Shown one piece after another: positions 61,121-64,000 of a stretch of DNA of 64,000 nucleotides; position 1 is the stretch's first letter; every line of letters begins with the position of its first letter. The notes under the pieces were generated by a model that saw only the letters and a list, made by a program, of their open reading frames with translations, made no database searches and was not told the origin of the DNA. The translations under genes and the position numbers were made by a program. The DNA is from SZAS-103 sp038226665 (GTDB taxonomy: Bacteria > Pseudomonadota > Gammaproteobacteria > Xanthomonadales > Xanthomonadaceae). The stretch lies in the NCBI GenBank assembly GCA_038226665.1, contig JBBRQI010000003.1, forward strand, positions 1 through 64,000, in the 5' to 3' direction.

Positions 61121-61783
61121 ATGACCCGCATTGTCCACAACATTTTTCTTGCCCTCGGCATAGGCGCGGCAGCGCTCGCAAGCGCAGGCCCACGCGAGGA
61201 TTTCGCGCATTACACCCAAGGGCTGAAAGGGCTCGACGGCAAGTTCGAGCAGAAAGTGTTCGAGGCCAGCGGCAAGATGAAGGAAGACTCGACCGGAAGT
61301 GTTGCGTTGTCCGCCCCGCGTCTGTTCCGCTGGGAATACGTGAAGCCGAATCCGCAACTGATCGTCGCCGATGGCGATCATGTCTGGGTGTACGACCCGG
61401 ATCTCGAACAGGTCACTGTGAAGAACCAGGGCACTGAGGAGCAACAGAGCCCGTTGACCGTGCTGATCGACCCGACCGAACTCGACCATCGCTATGCCGT
61501 GGGCGATGCAGGCACGCACGACGGCCTGAAGTGGATCAGCCTCGCGCCGAAGAAGAAGGACGACGACTCCGAATTCAAGGTCGCGATGCTCGGTTTCAAC
61601 GGCGACAACCTGCTACAGATGAACCTCACCGACAATCTCGGCCAGCGCACGGAAATCGCGTTCAGCGGCTGGCATCGCAATCCGACGTTCGCGAAAGGAA
61701 CCTTCGCGTTCACGCCACCGAAGGGCGTGGATATCGTGGGCGAAGTTGGAAAGGGCGCCGAAGTCACTCCACTGAAGAATTGA
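61121..61783 (+). CDS. lolA: Outer-membrane lipoprotein carrier protein LolA
   Basis: A 220-residue periplasmic chaperone that carries lipoproteins from LolCDE to the outer membrane. The signal peptide spans about 1-22 (MTRIVHNIFLALGIGAAALA, then SA). The mature part has the LolA pattern YTQGLKGLDGKFEQKVFEAS, LSAPRLFRWEYVKPNPQLIV and DGDHVWVYDPDLEQVTVK. The gene order ftsK-lolA-rarA is conserved in gammaproteobacteria. The ATG at 61121 lacks a strong binding site. Confidence 0.95.
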   Translation: MTRIVHNIFLALGIGAAALASAGPREDFAHYTQGLKGLDGKFEQKVFEASGKMKEDSTGSVALSAPRLFRWEYVKPNPQLIVADGDHVWVYDPDLEQVTVKNQGTEEQQSPLTVLIDPTELDHRYAVGDAGTHDGLKWISLAPKKKDDDSEFKVAMLGFNGDNLLQMNLTDNLGQRTEIAFSGWHRNPTFAKGTFAFTPPKGVDIVGEVGKGAEVTPLKN

Positions 61784-61835
61784 CCGATTGCTGGATCGCC
61801 CCAGTCATCAAGACGCACGCAGGTAGAATGCCAGC

Positions 61836-63176
61836 GTGGCCAAGTCGAAACCGCGTTCCGCACCATTATTCACCGCGCCAGAAGGCTTGAAGCCGCTGGC
61901 CGAGCGTATGCGTCCGCGCACGCTCGGCGAGATGGTCGGCCAGCGTCGTCTGCTTGCCGAAGGCGCCTCGCTGCGGCGCGCTATCGAAGCGGGCAGCGTG
62001 CATTCGATGATCCTGTGGGGGCCGCCTGGTTGCGGCAAGACAACGCTTGCGTTGTTGCTCGCGAAATATGCGGATGCTGAATTCGTTGCGATCTCCGCGG
62101 TGCTGTCGGGCTTGCCCGAAGTACGCGAAGTGCTGGCTACGGCTCAGGATCGTTTCGTGCAGGGCCGGCGCACGGTGCTGTTCGTGGACGAAGTGCACCG
62201 CTTCAACAAGGCGCAGCAGGATGCGTTCCTGCCGCACATCGAACGCGGTTCGATCCTGTTCGTCGGTGCGACCACCGAGAATCCGTCGTTCGAGCTGAAC
62301 TCGGCACTCCTCTCACGTTGCCGCGTGCATGTGCTGGAAGCACTGTCTGTCGAGGACATCGCCGAAGCCCTGCGGCATGCGCTCGCCGATAGCGAACATG
62401 GTCTCGGCGGACGCGGTCTCGTCGTGGAAGATGTGCAATTGCATCTGATCGCGCGCGCGGGCGATGGCGACGTGCGCCGCGGGCTGACCCTACTCGAGAT
62501 TGCAGCGGAACTCGCAAGCGAGGGTGGTGCAATCACGAATGCGACGCTCGATCAGGTGCTCGCTGATCGCACGCGCCGTTTCGACAAGGGCGGCGAGCAG
62601 TTCTATGACCAGATCTCCGCATTGCACAAGACGATACGCAGCTCCAATCCTGATGCCGCGCTGTACTGGTTCGCGCGCATGCTCGATGGCGGTTGCGACC
62701 CGATCTATCTCGCACGCCGGCTCACGCGCATGGCGGTCGAAGACATCGGGCTTGCCGATCCGCGCGCGTTGCAGATGGCGATCGAGGCCTGGGATGCGTT
62801 CGACCGGCTCGGCAGTCCGGAGGGCGACCTTGCACTCGCGCAGGTCGTGATCTATCTCGCCAGCACCGCGAAATCGAATGCTGCGTATGTGGCGTTTGGC
62901 GATGCGCAGCGCGATGTGCGTGAGCACGGTACTGCCGACGTGCCGATGCACCTGCGCAACGCGCCCACGAAACTTATGAAGAGCTTGGGCTACTCGAAGG
63001 GTTATCAGTACGACCACGATGCCGAAGGCGGCATCGCGCTCGACCAGACTGGATTTCCTGATGCGTTCGGCGAACGCGTCTATTACAAACCGGTCGAACG
63101 CGGCATGGAACTCAAGCTCAGGGAAAAACTCAACGCCCTCCGCGCTGCACGGGCGCATGCGCGCACGAAACAGTGA
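61836..63176 (+). CDS. rarA: Replication-associated recombination protein RarA (MgsA)
   Basis: A 446-residue AAA+ ATPase related to clamp-loader subunits, acting at stalled forks. Start is GTG at 61836 (MAKSKPRSAPLF). Walker A GPPGCGKTTLA is near 68, Walker B VLFVDEVHRFNKAQQDAFLP near 110, sensor 1 GATTENPSFELNSALLSRC near 142. The C-terminal tetramerisation block NAPTKLMKSLGYSKGYQYDH is near 380. Last gene of the ftsK-lolA-rarA run. Confidence 0.95.
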   Translation: MAKSKPRSAPLFTAPEGLKPLAERMRPRTLGEMVGQRRLLAEGASLRRAIEAGSVHSMILWGPPGCGKTTLALLLAKYADAEFVAISAVLSGLPEVREVLATAQDRFVQGRRTVLFVDEVHRFNKAQQDAFLPHIERGSILFVGATTENPSFELNSALLSRCRVHVLEALSVEDIAEALRHALADSEHGLGGRGLVVEDVQLHLIARAGDGDVRRGLTLLEIAAELASEGGAITNATLDQVLADRTRRFDKGGEQFYDQISALHKTIRSSNPDAALYWFARMLDGGCDPIYLARRLTRMAVEDIGLADPRALQMAIEAWDAFDRLGSPEGDLALAQVVIYLASTAKSNAAYVAFGDAQRDVREHGTADVPMHLRNAPTKLMKSLGYSKGYQYDHDAEGGIALDQTGFPDAFGERVYYKPVERGMELKLREKLNALRAARAHARTKQ

Positions 63177-63249
63177 CCATGGCGCGCGCGGCGCAGCCTG
63201 CAAACCCTGCGCGGCTGTCGGCTTTGTCTCGCGTGGCGCGCGCTCTAAA

Positions 63250-63279
63250 AAGATAAGGACTTCTTCCGGTCCTTATCTT
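63250..63279. terminator. Hairpin terminator between rarA and the ice-binding-like gene
   Basis: AAGATAAGGAC / GTCCTTATCTT, 11-bp stem and 8-base loop. On the minus strand it is followed by TTTTAGAG, so it mainly serves the minus-strand gene, and it may also stop rarA transcripts. Confidence 0.75.
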
Positions 63280-63295
63280 CCAGTTCCTTTGGCAA

Positions 63296-63999
63296 TCAGC
63301 CGCAACCGGTAGCCGCCAAGTCGGTCATGGTGACCGCTTTCTTGGCTAAAGCGCGCCCGACAAAGGATCCGCCGGTCATGGTGATGGCTTGACCCGCAAA
63401 CACGTTGCCTTTCACGTTCGAAGTCGTCATCGTCGTGGCGCCGCTCGATTCCCAATAGACGTTGCACGCTTTCGCGCGCCCGGCCATCACTGTCGAAAAG
63501 GACTTGCCCGTGAGATTGCCGTTGACCTGGAAAGTCCAGACTCCGGTGATCGGCCATCTAGAGTCAATGTACCGGTGACCGATGCCCCTGCGGCGAAACA
63601 GTAGACCCCTGGAGCGAGGGTGACCCCGGCCAACGTGCCGGCCAGGAGATGCTGGCACTGTCGATTTCCGATCTGGTCGAACTGGTTGTTGAATTGCGCC
63701 AGCACCGTGGCCGAAACCGGGGCGATGACATGTCCGGCAAGTGCGCAGCGGGTCAGCACTACTGCGGGTCTGGCACCGGACGAACCCACGTTGCCGAAGA
63801 TGCTGGAATCCGTGCAGGTCACCGCGCCACGGCTTCCTGGCTCCGCACTCAAGACCGAGTAGTAGCCCAGGTTGATCTGCGTTAGATACGGACCAGTGGC
63901 CTGCTGGCTGTCTTGAGCCTCGACGGAAAACGGCGCAATTGCTGTAGCCATCGTTGCGATTGCGAGCAGGCATTTCGTGAAACAGATCGAGCGATTCAT
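63296..63999 (-). pseudogene. Ice-binding-like (DUF3494) secreted protein, frameshifted
   Basis: The first frame starts at ATG 63999 with a signal peptide (ending VEAQ) and reads YYSVLSAEPGSRGAVTCTDS, AGVTLAPGVYCFAAGASVTG, TLTLDG, then runs off into non-family sequence. A second frame resumes with PITGVWTFQVNGNLTGKSFS, ACNVYWESSGATTM, VKGNVFAGQAITMTGG and ends at 63296. Both halves match the DUF3494 beta-helix of ice-binding proteins and adhesins. One missing base near 63552-63556 separates them (restored TLTLDGPITGVWTFQVN). A pseudogene or a sequencing error. The ATG is one base from the window end, but the gene appears complete at the 5' side. Confidence 0.75.
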
Positions 64000-64000
64000 G

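Overview
This window looks like chromosomal DNA of a gammaproteobacterium of the order Lysobacterales (Xanthomonadales), possibly Rhodanobacteraceae-like. It is GC-rich and densely coded. Its gene order matches what is known from Xanthomonas and relatives: fur/bamE divergent, recN/hrcA divergent, hrcA-grpE-dnaK-dnaJ-dapB, carAB-greA-rpfE-recJ-prfB-lysS, then a FadD-type ligase (rpfB) and an aconitase (rpfA/acnA). The assignment rests on synteny and protein recognition only; no search was run.

Layout. 1-2.9 kb: the truncated 3' end of an MmeI-like restriction-modification gene, two conserved unknowns, a decayed repeat tract and a 71-residue unknown. 3.2-15.4 kb: a secreted protein with a duplicated DUF3011 domain, the recC-recB-recD operon and a secreted S9 peptidase. 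15.6-19.8 kb: smpB divergent from ratA-rnfH, bamE divergent from fur, and recN. 19.9-25.8 kb: the heat-shock operon and dapB, with a clear sigma-32 promoter before dnaK and a hairpin terminator between dnaK and dnaJ. 25.8-27.7 kb: a DUF3617-like remnant, a lipoprotein and a 2OG-Fe(II) oxygenase. 28-43.7 kb: carAB, greA, rpfE, recJ, prfB (with its recoding site), lysS, rpfB-like fadD, an NTF2-like lipoprotein and aconitase. 43.7-45.3 kb: an AT-richer island with a frameshifted secreted-protein gene between two inverted repeat elements. 45.3-54.8 kb: nudJ-mnmA-hflD, clpS, clpA, a lipoprotein, serA with a histidine phosphatase, infA and aat. 54.8-64 kb: a FemAB-like transferase, trxB, ald, ftsK, lolA, rarA and a frameshifted ice-binding-like (DUF3494) gene.

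How the genes work together. Most of the window is housekeeping: double-strand break repair (RecBCD, RecN, RecJ, RarA), protein quality control (GrpE, DnaK, DnaJ, ClpSA with Aat feeding the N-degron pathway), translation (PrfB, LysS, IF-1, SmpB, MnmA), envelope assembly (BamE, LolA, FtsK), and pyrimidine/arginine, lysine and serine precursor synthesis. No CRISPR array, prophage, complete transposon or obviously new multi-gene system was found. The points most worth a second look are the rpf neighbourhood without the DSF genes rpfF/rpfC/rpfG, the repeat-flanked island at 43.9-45.3 kb, three apparently frameshifted accessory genes, the coupling of serA to a histidine phosphatase, and the coupling of aat to a FemAB-like transferase.
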